From Cytobacillus kochii (lineage in GTDB: Bacteria > Bacillota > Bacilli > Bacillales > Cytobacillaceae), in contig NZ_JAIVAM010000014.1 in the NCBI RefSeq assembly GCF_020171845.1, positions 1 to 64,000 on the forward strand: DNA of 64,000 nucleotides, in the 5' to 3' direction. A program made the position numbers and the translations under genes. This document shows, one piece after another, positions 45,863 to 58,051 of the stretch. The stretch's first letter is position 1; every line of letters begins with the position of its first letter. The notes beneath the pieces are model-generated. The model saw nothing but the letters and a program-made list of their open reading frames with translations. It did no database searches and was not told the origin of the DNA.

Positions 45863-46402
45863 ATGAACCGCCTAAAAGAAAAACATGTAAAAGAAATTAC
45901 TCCTGCTCTTGTGAGCAAGTTTAACTATAAATCAGTAATGCAAGTACCAAAACTTGAAAAAATCGTTATCAACATGGGTGTGGGTGATGCTGTGCAAAAC
46001 TCTAAAGCATTAGATAATGCTGTTGAGGAATTAACACAAATCGCAGGTCAAAAACCTGTTATCACTCGCGCGAAAAAATCAATCGCTGGCTTCCGTTTAC
46101 GTGAAGGTATGCCAATCGGAGCGAAAGTTACTTTACGTGGAGAACGCATGTACGAATTCTTCGATAAATTAGTATCTGTTTCTCTTCCACGTGTACGTGA
46201 CTTCCGTGGTATTTCTAAAAAGTCTTTCGACGGACGCGGAAACTACACACTTGGTGTTAAAGAGCAATTGATCTTCCCTGAGATCGATTACGATAAAGTA
46301 AGCAAAGTTCGTGGTATGGATATCGTTATCGTAACAACTGCCAATACTGATGAAGAAGCTCGTGAACTTTTAACACAATTTGGAATGCCATTCCAAAAGT
46401 AA
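45863..46402 (+). CDS. rplE: Ribosomal protein uL5
   Basis: L5 binds 5S rRNA in the central protuberance. The 179-residue protein begins [20 protein letters not shown] and contains [32 protein letters not shown] (named by position) and the C-terminal [18 protein letters not shown] follows AGAAGGGAGGTACAATCG. Confidence 0.97.
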   Translation: MNRLKEKHVKEITPALVSKFNYKSVMQVPKLEKIVINMGVGDAVQNSKALDNAVEELTQIAGQKPVITRAKKSIAGFRLREGMPIGAKVTLRGERMYEFFDKLVSVSLPRVRDFRGISKKSFDGRGNYTLGVKEQLIFPEIDYDKVSKVRGMDIVIVTTANTDEEARELLTQFGMPFQK

Positions 46403-46409
46403 TCGTTAA

Positions 46410-46613
<204 letters not shown>

Positions 46614-46642
46614 ACCCAAAGTTAGGGAAGGAGGTAAAAACA

Positions 46643-47041
46643 ATGGTCATGACAGATCCAATTGCAGATTTGCTAACTCGCATCCGTAATGCGAACATGG
46701 TTCGTCACGAAAAATTAGAAGTTCCTGCTTCTAATATTAAAAAAGAAGTTGCTGAAATCCTTAAGCGTGAAGGCTTCGTACGTGATGTAGAGTTTATCGA
46801 AGATAACAAGCAAGGCATTATCCGCATTTTCTTAAAATACGGTGCAAAAAATGAACGTGTAATCACAGGCTTAAAACGTATCAGTAAACCTGGTCTTCGT
46901 GTTTATGCTAAAGCTGATGAGGTACCACGCGTTCTTAACGGTCTTGGTATCGCACTCGTTTCTACTTCTCAAGGCGTTCTTACAGACAAAGAAGCTCGCG
47001 CGAAACAAGTAGGCGGAGAAGTACTAGCGTACGTTTGGTAA
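46643..47041 (+). CDS. rpsH: Ribosomal protein uS8
   Basis: S8 is a primary 16S binder and, in enterobacteria, the spc operon repressor. The 132-residue protein begins [19 protein letters not shown] and ends [33 protein letters not shown] marks the C-terminal domain. ATG at 46643 follows GGAAGGAGGTAAAAACA; an ATG two codons later is possible. Confidence 0.97.
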   Translation: MVMTDPIADLLTRIRNANMVRHEKLEVPASNIKKEVAEILKREGFVRDVEFIEDNKQGIIRIFLKYGAKNERVITGLKRISKPGLRVYAKADEVPRVLNGLGIALVSTSQGVLTDKEARAKQVGGEVLAYVW

Positions 47042-47072
47042 TATAGTTTCAGAAAGAATGGAGGTGCAATAA

Positions 47073-47612
47073 ATGTCCCGTATAGGTAAAAAACCAATTG
47101 AAATCCCTAGTGGAGTAACAGTAACGCTTGATGAAAATCATCACGTTATCGTAAAGGGTCCTAAAGGTGAGCTTTCTCACACTTTTAATAAAGATATCGC
47201 AATTAACATCGAAGAGAACGTAATCAACATCGTGCGTCCTTCTGATCAAAAAGAGCACCGTGCGCTTCATGGTACAACTCGTGCATTGATCGCTAACATG
47301 GTTGAAGGTGTATCTAAAGGCTTCGAAAAAGGCTTAGAACTTATCGGTGTCGGTTACCGTGCCCAAAAACAAGGTAAAAAGCTTGTATTGAACGTTGGAT
47401 ACTCTCACCCAGTTGAAATCGAACCTGAAGAAGGTATCGAAATCGAAGTACCAGCTAATACGAAAGTAGTAGTAAAAGGTGCAAGTAAAGAACGTGTAGG
47501 CGCTTTAGCGGCTAACATTCGTGACGTTCGTCCTCCAGAACCTTACAAAGGAAAAGGTATTAGGTATGAAGGAGAATATGTTCGTCGTAAAGAAGGTAAA
47601 ACAGGTAAGTAA
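47073..47612 (+). CDS. rplF: Ribosomal protein uL6
   Basis: L6 sits near the sarcin-ricin loop and the GTPase centre. The 179-residue protein begins [20 protein letters not shown] and contains the two homologous domains, the second with [20 protein letters not shown] (named by position, about 150-170). Starts after AATGGAGGTGCAATAA. Confidence 0.97.
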   Translation: MSRIGKKPIEIPSGVTVTLDENHHVIVKGPKGELSHTFNKDIAINIEENVINIVRPSDQKEHRALHGTTRALIANMVEGVSKGFEKGLELIGVGYRAQKQGKKLVLNVGYSHPVEIEPEEGIEIEVPANTKVVVKGASKERVGALAANIRDVRPPEPYKGKGIRYEGEYVRRKEGKTGK

Positions 47613-47644
47613 TGCTGCATAGCTAAACGAAAGGAGTGACCGAA

Positions 47645-48531
<887 letters not shown>

Positions 48532-48544
48532 GGAGGGAAATCAA

Positions 48545-48727
48545 ATGGCGAATAAACTAGAAGTTACCCTCACTCGCAGTGTGATTGGTCGCCCTGAGGA
48601 CCAACGCCAAACAGTCACAGCTCTTGGATTACGCAAAATGCACCAAACAGTTGAGCACCAAGACAATCCTGCCATCCGTGGTATGATTAAAAAAGTTGCT
48701 CATCTTGTAACGGTAACTGAAAAATAA
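48545..48727 (+). CDS. rpmD: Ribosomal protein uL30
   Basis: A 60-residue large-subunit protein beginning [20 protein letters not shown] with the conserved [20 protein letters not shown] block. ATG at 48545 follows AAGGAGGGAAATCAA, 13 bases after rpsE. Confidence 0.97.
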   Translation: MANKLEVTLTRSVIGRPEDQRQTVTALGLRKMHQTVEHQDNPAIRGMIKKVAHLVTVTEK

Positions 48728-48761
48728 TTTTCGATCTTCTACAAAATAAGGAGGTGCCAAC

Positions 48762-49202
48762 ATGAAACTTCATGAATTAAAACCTGCAGAAGGTTCACGT
48801 CAAGAACGTAAACGCAAAGGTCGCGGTATTGGTTCAGGTAACGGTAAAACTGCTGGTAAGGGACATAAAGGTCAAAATGCTCGTTCTGGCGGCGGCGTAC
48901 GTCCTGGATTCGAAGGTGGTCAAACACCTTTATTCAGACGCTTACCAAAACGCGGATTCACTAACATTAACCGTAAAGAATATGCGGTAGTTAATCTTGA
49001 CGCACTTAATCGTTTTGAAGATGGAGCGGAAGTTACTCCAGAGCTTCTTATTGAAACGGGTGTTGTAAGTAACGAAAAAGCAGGAATTAAAGTTCTTGCT
49101 AAAGGCAACGTAGAGAAAAAGCTTACAGTTAAAGCTCATAAATTCTCTGCTGCGGCTAAAGAAGCAATCGAAGCTGCCGGCGGTAAAGCCGAGGTGATCT
49201 AA
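48762..49202 (+). CDS. rplO: Ribosomal protein uL15
   Basis: The 146-residue protein begins [20 protein letters not shown]; its glycine- and arginine-rich N-terminal extension ([20 protein letters not shown], about 23-42) penetrates the rRNA. ATG follows TAAGGAGGTGCCAAC. Its stop codon overlaps secY by one base, coupling translation of the two. Confidence 0.97.
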   Translation: MKLHELKPAEGSRQERKRKGRGIGSGNGKTAGKGHKGQNARSGGGVRPGFEGGQTPLFRRLPKRGFTNINRKEYAVVNLDALNRFEDGAEVTPELLIETGVVSNEKAGIKVLAKGNVEKKLTVKAHKFSAAAKEAIEAAGGKAEVI

Positions 49203-50497
49203 TGCTTCAGACAATCTCCAATTTTATGCGCGTGGGTGACATAAGAAGAAAGATTATTTTCACCCTATTAATGTTAATTGTATTTCGCATCGGCACATTT
49301 ATCCCCGTTCCAGGGGTGAATGCACAAATTTTACAATCACAGGATCAAATGAGTGTATTTGGTGTCTTGAATGTATTTGGTGGCGGTGCGTTATTAAACT
49401 TCTCAATTCTTGCGATGGGAATCATGCCGTATATTACAGCATCAATCATTGTTCAGTTACTACAAATGGACGTTGTGCCGAAATTTACGGAATGGGCTAA
49501 GCAAGGTGAGGCGGGTCGTCGTAAACTAGCTCAGTTTACACGATACTTTACTATCGTGCTTGGTTTTATCCAAGCTCTTGGTATGTCTTACGGGTTTAAT
49601 AATCTTGCTGGTGGCATGTTAATTGAAAATACGGGTATTGGCTCTTATTTATTAATTGCTACAGTATTAACTGCAGGAACTGCTTTTTTAATGTGGTTAG
49701 GGGAGCAAATTACGGAAAAAGGTGTTGGTAATGGTATTTCTATTATTATCTTCGCTGGAATCGTTGCCGGTATTCCTTCCATCGCTAACCAAATTTATGC
49801 GCAGCAAATTGAAGGTGCTGGAGATCAATTATTCCTACGTATCGTAACCCTTGTACTTATCGTGCTTGCGGTTATTGCTATTGTAGTTGGAACAATCTTT
49901 ATCCAACAGGCATTAAGAAAAATTCCAGTACAATATGCAAAACGTGCATCAGCAGGTAAGACGCCAGTAGGTGTTCAAAACACTCATTTACCTTTAAAAG
50001 TAAATGCTGCAGGTGTTATCCCTGTTATCTTTGCGATTTCATTTATCATTACACCACGAACGATTGCAGGCTTTTTTGAATCGAATAGTGTAACGAGTTG
50101 GATCCAGAAGATATTTGATTATACTGAGCCAATCGGTATGGTCATCTATGCTGCATTAATAATTGCTTTCACATATTTCTATGCATTCATTCAAGTAAAC
50201 CCAGAGAAAGTCTCTGAGAACTTGAAGAATCAAGGTGGTTATGTACCGGGCATCCGTCCTGGTAAAAACACGCAGGAATATTTAACTAAAGTCTTATATC
50301 GTTTAACTTTTGTTGGTGCTCTTTTCTTAACAGCGATTGCAATCATTCCAATGTTCTTCATTAATGTTGCAGGGCTACCAGAAACTGCTCAAATCGGTGG
50401 AACGAGCTTACTAATCGTGATTGGTGTTGCTCTTGATACTTACAAACAGTTAGAGTCTCAGCTAGTTAAACGTCATTATAAAGGTTTTATCAAATAG
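49202..50497 (+). CDS. secY: Preprotein translocase channel subunit SecY
   Basis: SecY is the channel of the Sec system. The 431-residue membrane protein has ten hydrophobic helices; the plug/first periplasmic region is followed by MGIMPYITASIIVQLLQMD (about 74-92) and the cytosolic loops with RKIPVQYAKR (about 239-248) and PGIRPGKNTQEYL (about 352-364) that contact SecA and the ribosome. It starts within the rplO stop (TAATG) and is followed by adk. Confidence 0.98.
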   Translation: MLQTISNFMRVGDIRRKIIFTLLMLIVFRIGTFIPVPGVNAQILQSQDQMSVFGVLNVFGGGALLNFSILAMGIMPYITASIIVQLLQMDVVPKFTEWAKQGEAGRRKLAQFTRYFTIVLGFIQALGMSYGFNNLAGGMLIENTGIGSYLLIATVLTAGTAFLMWLGEQITEKGVGNGISIIIFAGIVAGIPSIANQIYAQQIEGAGDQLFLRIVTLVLIVLAVIAIVVGTIFIQQALRKIPVQYAKRASAGKTPVGVQNTHLPLKVNAAGVIPVIFAISFIITPRTIAGFFESNSVTSWIQKIFDYTEPIGMVIYAALIIAFTYFYAFIQVNPEKVSENLKNQGGYVPGIRPGKNTQEYLTKVLYRLTFVGALFLTAIAIIPMFFINVAGLPETAQIGGTSLLIVIGVALDTYKQLESQLVKRHYKGFIK

Positions 50498-50541
50498 AAA
50501 GGTTTAAGGGGACGATTGTTCCCTCAAACCTAATAGAATAG

Positions 50542-51203
<662 letters not shown>

Positions 51204-51204
<1 letters not shown>

Positions 51205-51950
51205 TGATCATAAGCAAAACTCAACGTGAAATCGATATTATGCGAGAAGCTGGTAGAATTGTCGCTTTAACACATGAGGAATTACAAAAGCATATCACTC
51301 CGGGAATAACGACAAGAGAATTAGATTGTCTTGCTGAGGCTTTTATTCTCAAATGTGGGGCCGTCCCATCTTTTAAAGGTTATAACGGTTTTCCAGGTAG
51401 TATATGTACATCTGTGAACGAAAAGCTAGTTCACGGGATTCCTGATGATAACAGCTTAAACGATGGTGATATCATCAGTATTGATATAGGTGCAAAATAT
51501 AACGGTTATCACGGTGATTCTGCCTGGACCTACGCAGTAGGGGCAATTGATGAACAATCAAAAGCATTGCTTGAAGTTACTGAGCAGTCATTATATGAAG
51601 GCTTAAAACAAGCAAAGCCAGGTGTACGCTTATCGAACATCTCTCATGCAATCCAAACATATGCGGAAAGCAAAGGCTTTTCCATTGTACGAGAATATGT
51701 CGGACATGGGGTAGGGCAAGACTTACATGAGGAACCACAGATTCCACATTTTGGTCCCCCGAATAAAGGGCCTCTATTAAAACCAGGTATGGTATTAGCT
51801 ATCGAACCGATGGTAAATATCGGTAGTAGATATGTATCAACGCTATCCGATCAATGGACAGTCGTAACAGTCGATGGTAAGCGTTGTGCCCATTTCGAAC
51901 ATACAATAGCCATTACTGAAACTGGTTATGAAATACTTACTGTAAAATAA
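51204..51950 (+). CDS. map: Methionine aminopeptidase, type I
   Basis: Map removes N-terminal formyl-free methionine from new proteins. The 248-residue pita-bread enzyme shows the metal ligands in [17 protein letters not shown] (two Asp), [12 protein letters not shown] (His, Glu region), AIEPMV (Glu) and FEHTIAIT (Glu). ATG at 51204 overlaps the adk stop. In Bacillus subtilis a small KOW-domain gene follows map; none is found here, and 296 bp separate map from infA. Confidence 0.97.
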
Positions 51951-52246
51951 CAGTAGGCTTTTCTAAAATACTCCGTTTCTAACTCATTTTTCTTTTTACT
52001 ATAAGGAGACGTCAAACTCTTTTTATGTTATAATCAGAAGGTTGTTGTGTATATGTTTAAAATCATTTGTTTTGAGTAAGATGATTATTAGCTCATAAAG
52101 CTTGCATTGATTACGCGACCTATGAGATTATGTATCGGAATGTCCGAATGTGTTATTCTGCGAACCTTTTAGCAAAGAATATCTACATGCTTGGGAAAGC
52201 ATTTGATGTATTTCGTATATGATTTTATGGAAGGGAGACTTGTTTA
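51951..52246 (+). promoter_or_regulatory. map-infA gap with extended -10 promoter and hairpins
   Basis: No coding sequence is visible. TGT-TATAAT at 52026-52034 is an extended -10 promoter without a good -35 box. Small hairpins lie at 52136-52147 (CGGA/TCCG) and 52187-52203 (ATGCTT/AAGCAT). The Bacillus KOW gene expected here is absent. Confidence 0.55.
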
Positions 52247-52614
<368 letters not shown>

Positions 52615-52635
52615 ATTGAAGGAGGTGCGCATATA

Positions 52636-53001
52636 GTGGCACGTATTGCAGGTGTAGATGTACCACGTGAAAAACGTGTAGTAATCTCATTAACTTATAT
52701 CTATGGTATTGGTAAAACAACTGCTCAAAAAGTTCTAGCAGAAGCTGGTGTAAACGAGAATACTCGTGTACGCGATCTTACTGAAGATGAATTAAACAAA
52801 ATTCGTGAGCAAATCGATTCATTAAAAGTTGAAGGTGACCTTCGTCGTGAAGTATCACTTAACATCAAACGTCTAATGGAAATCGGATCCTACCGCGGTC
52901 TTCGTCACCGTCGTGGCTTACCTGTTCGCGGACAAAATACTAAAAACAATGCTCGTACACGTAAAGGTCCTCGTAAGACTGTAGCGAACAAAAAGAAATA
53001 A
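52636..53001 (+). CDS. rpsM: Ribosomal protein uS13
   Basis: S13 contacts 23S rRNA in bridge B1 and the P-site tRNA. The 121-residue product begins [20 protein letters not shown] (GTG start) and ends with the basic tail [38 protein letters not shown] precedes the start. Confidence 0.97.
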   Translation: MARIAGVDVPREKRVVISLTYIYGIGKTTAQKVLAEAGVNENTRVRDLTEDELNKIREQIDSLKVEGDLRREVSLNIKRLMEIGSYRGLRHRRGLPVRGQNTKNNARTRKGPRKTVANKKK

Positions 53002-53008
53002 TCGGTAA

Positions 53009-53413
<405 letters not shown>

Positions 53414-53583
53414 TTAATCTGTATAAACTTTTGAATCCCTGTCTATAATGGGATATGATACAAAGTAAATGAATTATACAGTATTTATTATTCCAGTTGT
53501 TGTGCACAAAACGGGAACGTATACATGGGGGAATTTCGGTTAATAAACCGGGGTTTCGACGTTTTGAAGGAGGGTGTATTTTG

Positions 53584-54528
53584 ATGATCGAAATAGAAAA
53601 ACCAAAAATCGAAACGGTTGAGATCAGCGATGATGCTAAGTATGGTAAGTTCGTCGTAGAACCACTTGAGCGTGGATATGGAACAACTTTGGGTAACTCC
53701 TTACGTCGTATCCTATTATCCTCACTCCCAGGTGCCGCTGTCACTTCGATCCAAATTGATGGGGTACTTCATGAGTTCTCAACAATTGAAGGCGTCGTAG
53801 AAGATGTAACATCTATCATTTTAAACATTAAAAAGCTCGCATTGAAAATCTATTCTGATGAAGAAAAAACATTAGAAATTGACGTTCAAAGCGAAGGTGT
53901 AGTTACTGCTGCAGATGTAACACATGATAGTGATGTAGAGATTCTTAATCCGGATCTTCATATTGCTACTCTTGGTTCAAATGGTCATTTGCATATGCGT
54001 CTAACTGCTAAACGTGGTCGTGGTTATACACCAGCTGTTCAAAACAAAAAAGAAGATCAACCAATCGGTGTAATTCCTATTGATTCTATTTATACGCCAG
54101 TTTCACGCGTACAATATCAAGTTGAGAATACTCGTGTTGGTCAATTGAGTAATTTTGATAAATTGACTTTTGATGTTTGGACTGACGGAAGTACTGGCCC
54201 TCAAGATGCAGTTGCACTTGGAGCGAAGATCTTAACTGAGCATTTGAATATCTTTGTTGGTTTAACTGATGAAGCTCAAAATGCTGAAATTATGGTTGAA
54301 AAAGAAGAAGACCAAAAAGAAAAAGTCCTTGAAATGACAATTGAAGAACTAGATTTATCTGTTCGTTCATACAACTGCTTAAAACGTGCAGGCATTAACA
54401 CTGTTCAGGAGTTAGCTAATAAAACTGAAGAAGATATGATGAAAGTACGTAACTTAGGTAGGAAGTCTCTAGAGGAAGTAAAACATAAACTAGAAGAGCT
54501 TGGATTAGGTTTGCGTAAAGACGACTGA
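53584..54528 (+). CDS. rpoA: RNA polymerase alpha subunit
   Basis: The 314-residue alpha subunit has the N-terminal assembly domain (from [17 protein letters not shown], with [18 protein letters not shown], about 27-44) and the C-terminal UP-element and activator domain ([19 protein letters not shown], about 247-265). ATG at 53584 follows GAAGGAGGGTGTATTTTG; a longer frame upstream is rejected. The 170-bp leader has a CGGTT/AACCG hairpin at 53537-53550, just before the ribosome binding site. Confidence 0.98.
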   Translation: MIEIEKPKIETVEISDDAKYGKFVVEPLERGYGTTLGNSLRRILLSSLPGAAVTSIQIDGVLHEFSTIEGVVEDVTSIILNIKKLALKIYSDEEKTLEIDVQSEGVVTAADVTHDSDVEILNPDLHIATLGSNGHLHMRLTAKRGRGYTPAVQNKKEDQPIGVIPIDSIYTPVSRVQYQVENTRVGQLSNFDKLTFDVWTDGSTGPQDAVALGAKILTEHLNIFVGLTDEAQNAEIMVEKEEDQKEKVLEMTIEELDLSVRSYNCLKRAGINTVQELANKTEEDMMKVRNLGRKSLEEVKHKLEELGLGLRKDD

Positions 54529-54580
54529 TTGTCTTTTGAAATCTAGCCTTTAATGACTTCAACAAAGGAGGGAAACTTTC

Positions 54581-54943
54581 ATGGGATACAGAAAGTTAGG
54601 ACGCACTAGCGCTCAACGTAAAGCGATGCTACGTGACTTATCAACAGATTTAATCATCAATGAGCGTATTGAAACAACTGAAGCTCGTGCTAAAGAACTT
54701 CGTTCAGTAGTTGAAAAATTGATCACTCTTGGTAAACGTGGAGATCTTCACGCTCGTCGCCAAGCAGCTGCATATGTTCGTCATGAAGTAGCTGATGCTG
54801 AGAAAAACCAAGATGCTGTTCAAAAATTGTTCAGTGATATTGCTCCTCGTTATGAAGAGCGTCAAGGTGGTTACACTCGTATTATGAAAATCGGTCCTCG
54901 TCGTGGCGACGCAGCACCAATGGTAATCATCGAATTAGTATAA
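54581..54943 (+). CDS. rplQ: Ribosomal protein bL17
   Basis: The 120-residue protein begins [20 protein letters not shown] and contains the conserved [20 protein letters not shown] and [23 protein letters not shown] follows AAAGGAGGGAAACTTTC. It is the last gene of the alpha operon and is followed by several terminator-like hairpins. Confidence 0.97.
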   Translation: MGYRKLGRTSAQRKAMLRDLSTDLIINERIETTEARAKELRSVVEKLITLGKRGDLHARRQAAAYVRHEVADAEKNQDAVQKLFSDIAPRYEERQGGYTRIMKIGPRRGDAAPMVIIELV

Positions 54944-54997
54944 TAAACGTATCTTCTTAGATTAGGATAACCTAACCTTTGGGATTCATGTGCAGAT

Positions 54998-55048
54998 TGA
55001 GGGCGCCTGAATGGTTTCATTGGAACTTATTCAATGCCCTCTTTCTTT
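54998..55048 (+). terminator. Terminator of the S10-spc-alpha operon
   Basis: GAGGGC (54999-55004) pairs with GCCCTC (55036-55041), with an inner TGAAT/ATTCA helix, and runs into TTTCTTT. It lies about 55 bp after rplQ. Confidence 0.8.
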
Positions 55049-55138
55049 AAATAGGGATACCCCTAAAGCCAATGAGCAAAACCATTTTGAGTGTTACGAT
55101 GGACATCCGTAATATTGAGGTGTTACGTCTAGCTCTTT

Positions 55139-55212
55139 GCATCTTCATCCATTTTCTTTACTCGTCCATACAGGAATGCCTGTATTACTAGGATGAGGAT
55201 GCAGGCTTTTTT
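55139..55212 (+). terminator. Long terminator-like stem-loop
   Basis: GCATCTTCATCC (55139-55150) pairs with GGATGAGGATGC (55191-55202) over 12 positions with one U-G pair; inside is a TACAGG/CCTGTA hairpin. AGGCTTTTTT follows, as in a terminator. The stem is about twice as long as an ordinary terminator. Confidence 0.75.
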
Positions 55213-55296
55213 AAAAACAACCATTGCCAAGGCAATTATTATCGAGCCTTTGTTATGGAGATAGTTGCAGATAGGATAGAACTCCATATACATAGT

Positions 55297-55327
55297 AGCT
55301 CGCCATCAATAGTGGCGGCTTTTTTAT
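55297..55327 (+). terminator. Third terminator hairpin in the region
   Basis: AGC-T-CGCCA (55297-55305) pairs with TGGCG-GCT (55313-55320) with one bulged T, followed by TTTTTT. No gene ends immediately upstream of it. Confidence 0.75.
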
Positions 55328-55467
55328 TATATAAAGAGAAATGTTTGTTTTGCCCCTAAGTTTTAGTTAATAGAATTTTTGTAACTCCTTATTCAATAGC
55401 ATAATTAGTGGCAGAGTACGTGGGTATGTATGGTCGGTGCGTCATACAGGTAAGGGAAAAAAGAAGA

Positions 55468-56096
55468 ATTACTTATATACGTGAAAACGCGTAAAAGATA
55501 TGGGGTAAAGTGAAGAACTGCATGCAAAGGTTGAAAGCGCGTAAAAGGTAGGAAAGAAAGGCAAAGTATTGAGCGTAAAAGGTGGAATCGCGCAAAAGGT
55601 AGCAAAGAAAGCTAAGGATTTGCGCGTAAACGGTGAAAGCGCGCAAAAAGTAGTAAAGAAAGCTAAGGAATTGCGCGTAAAGGGTGAAAGCGCGCAAAAA
55701 GTAGTAAAGAAAGACAAAGAACTGCGCGTAAACGATGGAAACACGCAAAAAGTAGTAAAGAAAGCTAAGGAACTGCGCGTAAACGATGGAAACGCGCAAA
55801 AAAGTAGTAAAGAAAGCTAAGGAATTGCGCGTAAAGGGTGGAAACACGCAAAAAGTAGTAAAGAAAGACAAAGAACTGCGCGTAAAAGGTGGAAACGCGC
55901 AAAAAGTAGTAAAGAAAGCTAAGGAATTGCGCGTAAAGGGTGAAAGCGCGCAAAAAGTAGTAAAGAAAGACAAAGAACTGCGCGTAAACGATGGAAACGC
56001 GCAAAAGGTGGCAAAGAAAATCAAGGAATTGCGTGTAAACATTGGAATTGCGCTAAAACTAGTAAAGAAGCAAGACTTGTGCATAAAGAATCATTA
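55468..56096 (+). repeat. Tandem array of about twelve 51-bp repeats
   Basis: Units begin at TGCGCGTAAA at 55570 (variant), 55621, 55672, 55723, 55774, 55826, 55877, 55928, 55979 and 56030 (variant): exactly 51 bp apart except one 52-bp unit with an extra A at 55798-55803. Two degenerate units precede (about 55468 and 55519). Each unit is about 75% purine on the plus strand. A TGCGCG arm and a CGCGCA arm can form a stem, followed by AAAAAGTAGTAAAGAAAG. Because 51 is divisible by three, long open frames appear on both strands (17-residue repeats such as RVKGESAQKVVKKAKEL on plus), but neither has a ribosome binding site and the 52-bp unit shifts the frame. I treat it as a minisatellite. Confidence 0.95.
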
Positions 56097-56363
56097 AACG
56101 CATGAACCATTCTGAATGCAAGCCAGTGATATTAGTACGATTAAGAATTGGTTTTCTATCACTTCAGAGCCGTGACCTATTGATAGCATTGAAGAATAGC
56201 GATGAAGTGAGTCAAAAGTAAGAACGAAGTATAAGAGCAACTAGGTCCCCTGTCGTCGCCTTAAAGGCTTGCCAATCGCCCAGTTTTCTAATAAAATTTA
56301 GACGTTAGATTTTTAGGTTTGTTTTTAGTAGAGTTGAGAGCAGCAGAGGTTGGAGAGGAGTAG

Positions 56364-57209
56364 ATGAGTATGAAGAATTCCCTCGTGCAGATAAGGAATC
56401 TTTCTTTTAAATATGATGAGAATGCGGATTATGCGTTGAAAGATGTGACGTTTGATATATATGAAGGGGAATGGTTGGCGATTGTTGGTCATAATGGATC
56501 AGGCAAGTCAACGATGGCTAAGCTTTTAAATGGCTTAAATTTCCCGAAGGAAGGCAGTATTACGGTAGATGGTTTGCTGCTATCAGAAGAAACGGTTTGG
56601 GACATACGAGATAAAATTGGGATGGTTTTTCAAAATCCCGATAACCAGTTTGTTGGTACGACTGTACAGGATGATGTGGCTTTTGGTTTAGAAAATCACG
56701 GCATCGAGAGAGAGGAAATGATTAAGCGTGTCCATAACGCGCTGGAGAGTGTGAAAATGGAACAGTTTCTTGATCAAGAGCCGCACCATTTATCAGGTGG
56801 CCAAAAGCAGCGTGTGGCCATTGCAGGGGTTCTAGCGCTTAGGCCGAATATCATTGTCTTGGACGAAGCGACCTCTATGTTAGACCCGCGTGGTCGTGAA
56901 GAGGTGTTAGAGACGATTAGACAGTTAAAAGCATCGCAAGAAATGACTGTTATTTCCATCACGCATGATTTAGAAGAAGCAGCAAAGGCTGATCGCATGA
57001 TTGTGATGAATAAAGGACAGCTTTATCGGGAAGGTAGTCCGGAAGATATTTTTCAATTAGATGAAGAGTTGATTTCGTTAGGACTCGATATTCCATTCCC
57101 TGTGAAAATGAGCAAAATGTTAAAAGGCTTAAATATCCCAGTATCTAAGCATCATTTATCTGAAGAAGAATTGGTGGAAGAATTATGGACATCTCACTTA
57201 AAAATGTAG
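56364..57209 (+). CDS. ecfA1: ECF transporter ATP-binding protein A1 (EcfA1, CbiO family)
   Basis: One of two ATPases of the energy-coupling-factor module for vitamin uptake. The 281-residue protein shows Walker [10 protein letters not shown] (about 42-50), Q-loop [10 protein letters not shown], signature LSGGQKQR (about 141-148) and Walker [13 protein letters not shown] (about 159-170). The start ATG follows TTGGAGAGGAGTAG. It overlaps ecfA2 by 25 bases. The 51-bp repeat array lies upstream of it with a 267-bp spacer showing no other element. Confidence 0.96.
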   Translation: MSMKNSLVQIRNLSFKYDENADYALKDVTFDIYEGEWLAIVGHNGSGKSTMAKLLNGLNFPKEGSITVDGLLLSEETVWDIRDKIGMVFQNPDNQFVGTTVQDDVAFGLENHGIEREEMIKRVHNALESVKMEQFLDQEPHHLSGGQKQRVAIAGVLALRPNIIVLDEATSMLDPRGREEVLETIRQLKASQEMTVISITHDLEEAAKADRMIVMNKGQLYREGSPEDIFQLDEELISLGLDIPFPVKMSKMLKGLNIPVSKHHLSEEELVEELWTSHLKM

Positions 57210-58051
57210 AATATCGCTATCAGGTCAATACGCCGTTTGAAAGATTAGCGATTCAAGATGTGTCTATAGATATTCCATCTGGCACATTTCTCGCTTTAAT
57301 AGGACATACTGGTTCTGGGAAATCGACCGTCCTACAACATTTAAATGCATTACTGAAACCTACAGCGGGCGAAGTTGTTATTGGTGAGAGAACGATTACT
57401 TCTGAAAAGAAACAGAAAGGCTTAAAAGCGATACGCCAAAAAGTAGCGATTGTGTTTCAATTTCCTGAGCATCAACTATTTGAGGAAACTGTAGAGAAAG
57501 ATATTTGTTTTGGTCCGATGAATTTCGGTGTGAATGAAGGAGAAGCAAAAAGGCGAGCACATGAAGCAATTAAACAAGTGGGCTTAGATGAGTCGATTTT
57601 ACAAAAATCACCGTTCGACCTTTCTGGTGGACAAATGCGCCGAGTAGCCATTGCTGGTGTATTAGCGATGCATCCTGATGTCATTGTGCTTGATGAACCA
57701 ACAGCTGGCCTAGATCCTCGTGGGCGCAAAGAAATTATGGATATGTTTTATCAGCTTCATAAAGAGCGGAATTTATCTACGATTCTTGTAACGCATAGTA
57801 TGGAGGATGCCTCACGCTATGCAGATAAGATTGCTATTATGCATAAAGGTGAAGTCTATAAAGTGGGTACACCACTCGATATTTTCTCTGACCCAGAGCA
57901 ATTGATAAAAATGGGCTTAGACGTACCAGAGGTTGTGAAGTTCCAGCAAAAGCTAGAGAAAACATTCGGCTATAAGTTTGCTAAAACATGCTTAACAATA
58001 GAGGAAATCAGTCAAGAAATGCCTCGCTTTTTAAAGAGAGGTGAAGCCTAA
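57185..58051 (+). CDS. ecfA2: ECF transporter ATP-binding protein A2 (EcfA2, CbiO family)
   Basis: The second ATPase of the ECF module. The 288-residue protein has Walker [10 protein letters not shown] (about 38-46), [10 protein letters not shown] as Q-loop, [13 protein letters not shown] (about 144-156) and [13 protein letters not shown] (about 162-174). ATG at 57185 lies inside the end of ecfA1, after AAGAATTGGTGGAAGAATT. It ends in TAATGATGG, shared with ecfT. Confidence 0.96.
   Translation: MDISLKNVEYRYQVNTPFERLAIQDVSIDIPSGTFLALIGHTGSGKSTVLQHLNALLKPTAGEVVIGERTITSEKKQKGLKAIRQKVAIVFQFPEHQLFEETVEKDICFGPMNFGVNEGEAKRRAHEAIKQVGLDESILQKSPFDLSGGQMRRVAIAGVLAMHPDVIVLDEPTAGLDPRGRKEIMDMFYQLHKERNLSTILVTHSMEDASRYADKIAIMHKGEVYKVGTPLDIFSDPEQLIKMGLDVPEVVKFQQKLEKTFGYKFAKTCLTIEEISQEMPRFLKRGEA

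Larger units (their letters stand above)
54944..55467. other. Gene-free region after the alpha operon with stacked hairpins
   Basis: About 520 bp without a gene. It holds three terminator-like structures (54998-55048, 55139-55212, 55297-55327) and small palindromes (ATTGCC/GGCAAT near 55222). The first ends the alpha operon; the purpose of the later two is unclear because no gene lies between. The 51-bp repeat array begins at about 55468. Confidence 0.7.

Noticed and set aside
55569-55820. Plus-strand open frame of 17-residue repeats in the array
   Set aside because: It starts at a TTG without a ribosome binding site, ends through the single-A frameshift and differs between units mainly by amino-acid changes, so no protein is claimed.
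55473-56084. Long minus-strand open frame through the 51-bp array
   Set aside because: The 51-bp period leaves several frames open on both strands. There is no ribosome binding site, and the 52-bp unit shifts the frame.
55468-56096. CRISPR array
   Set aside because: The repeats are head-to-tail with no unique spacers; the whole 51-bp unit is conserved, unlike a repeat-spacer pattern, and no cas gene is near.
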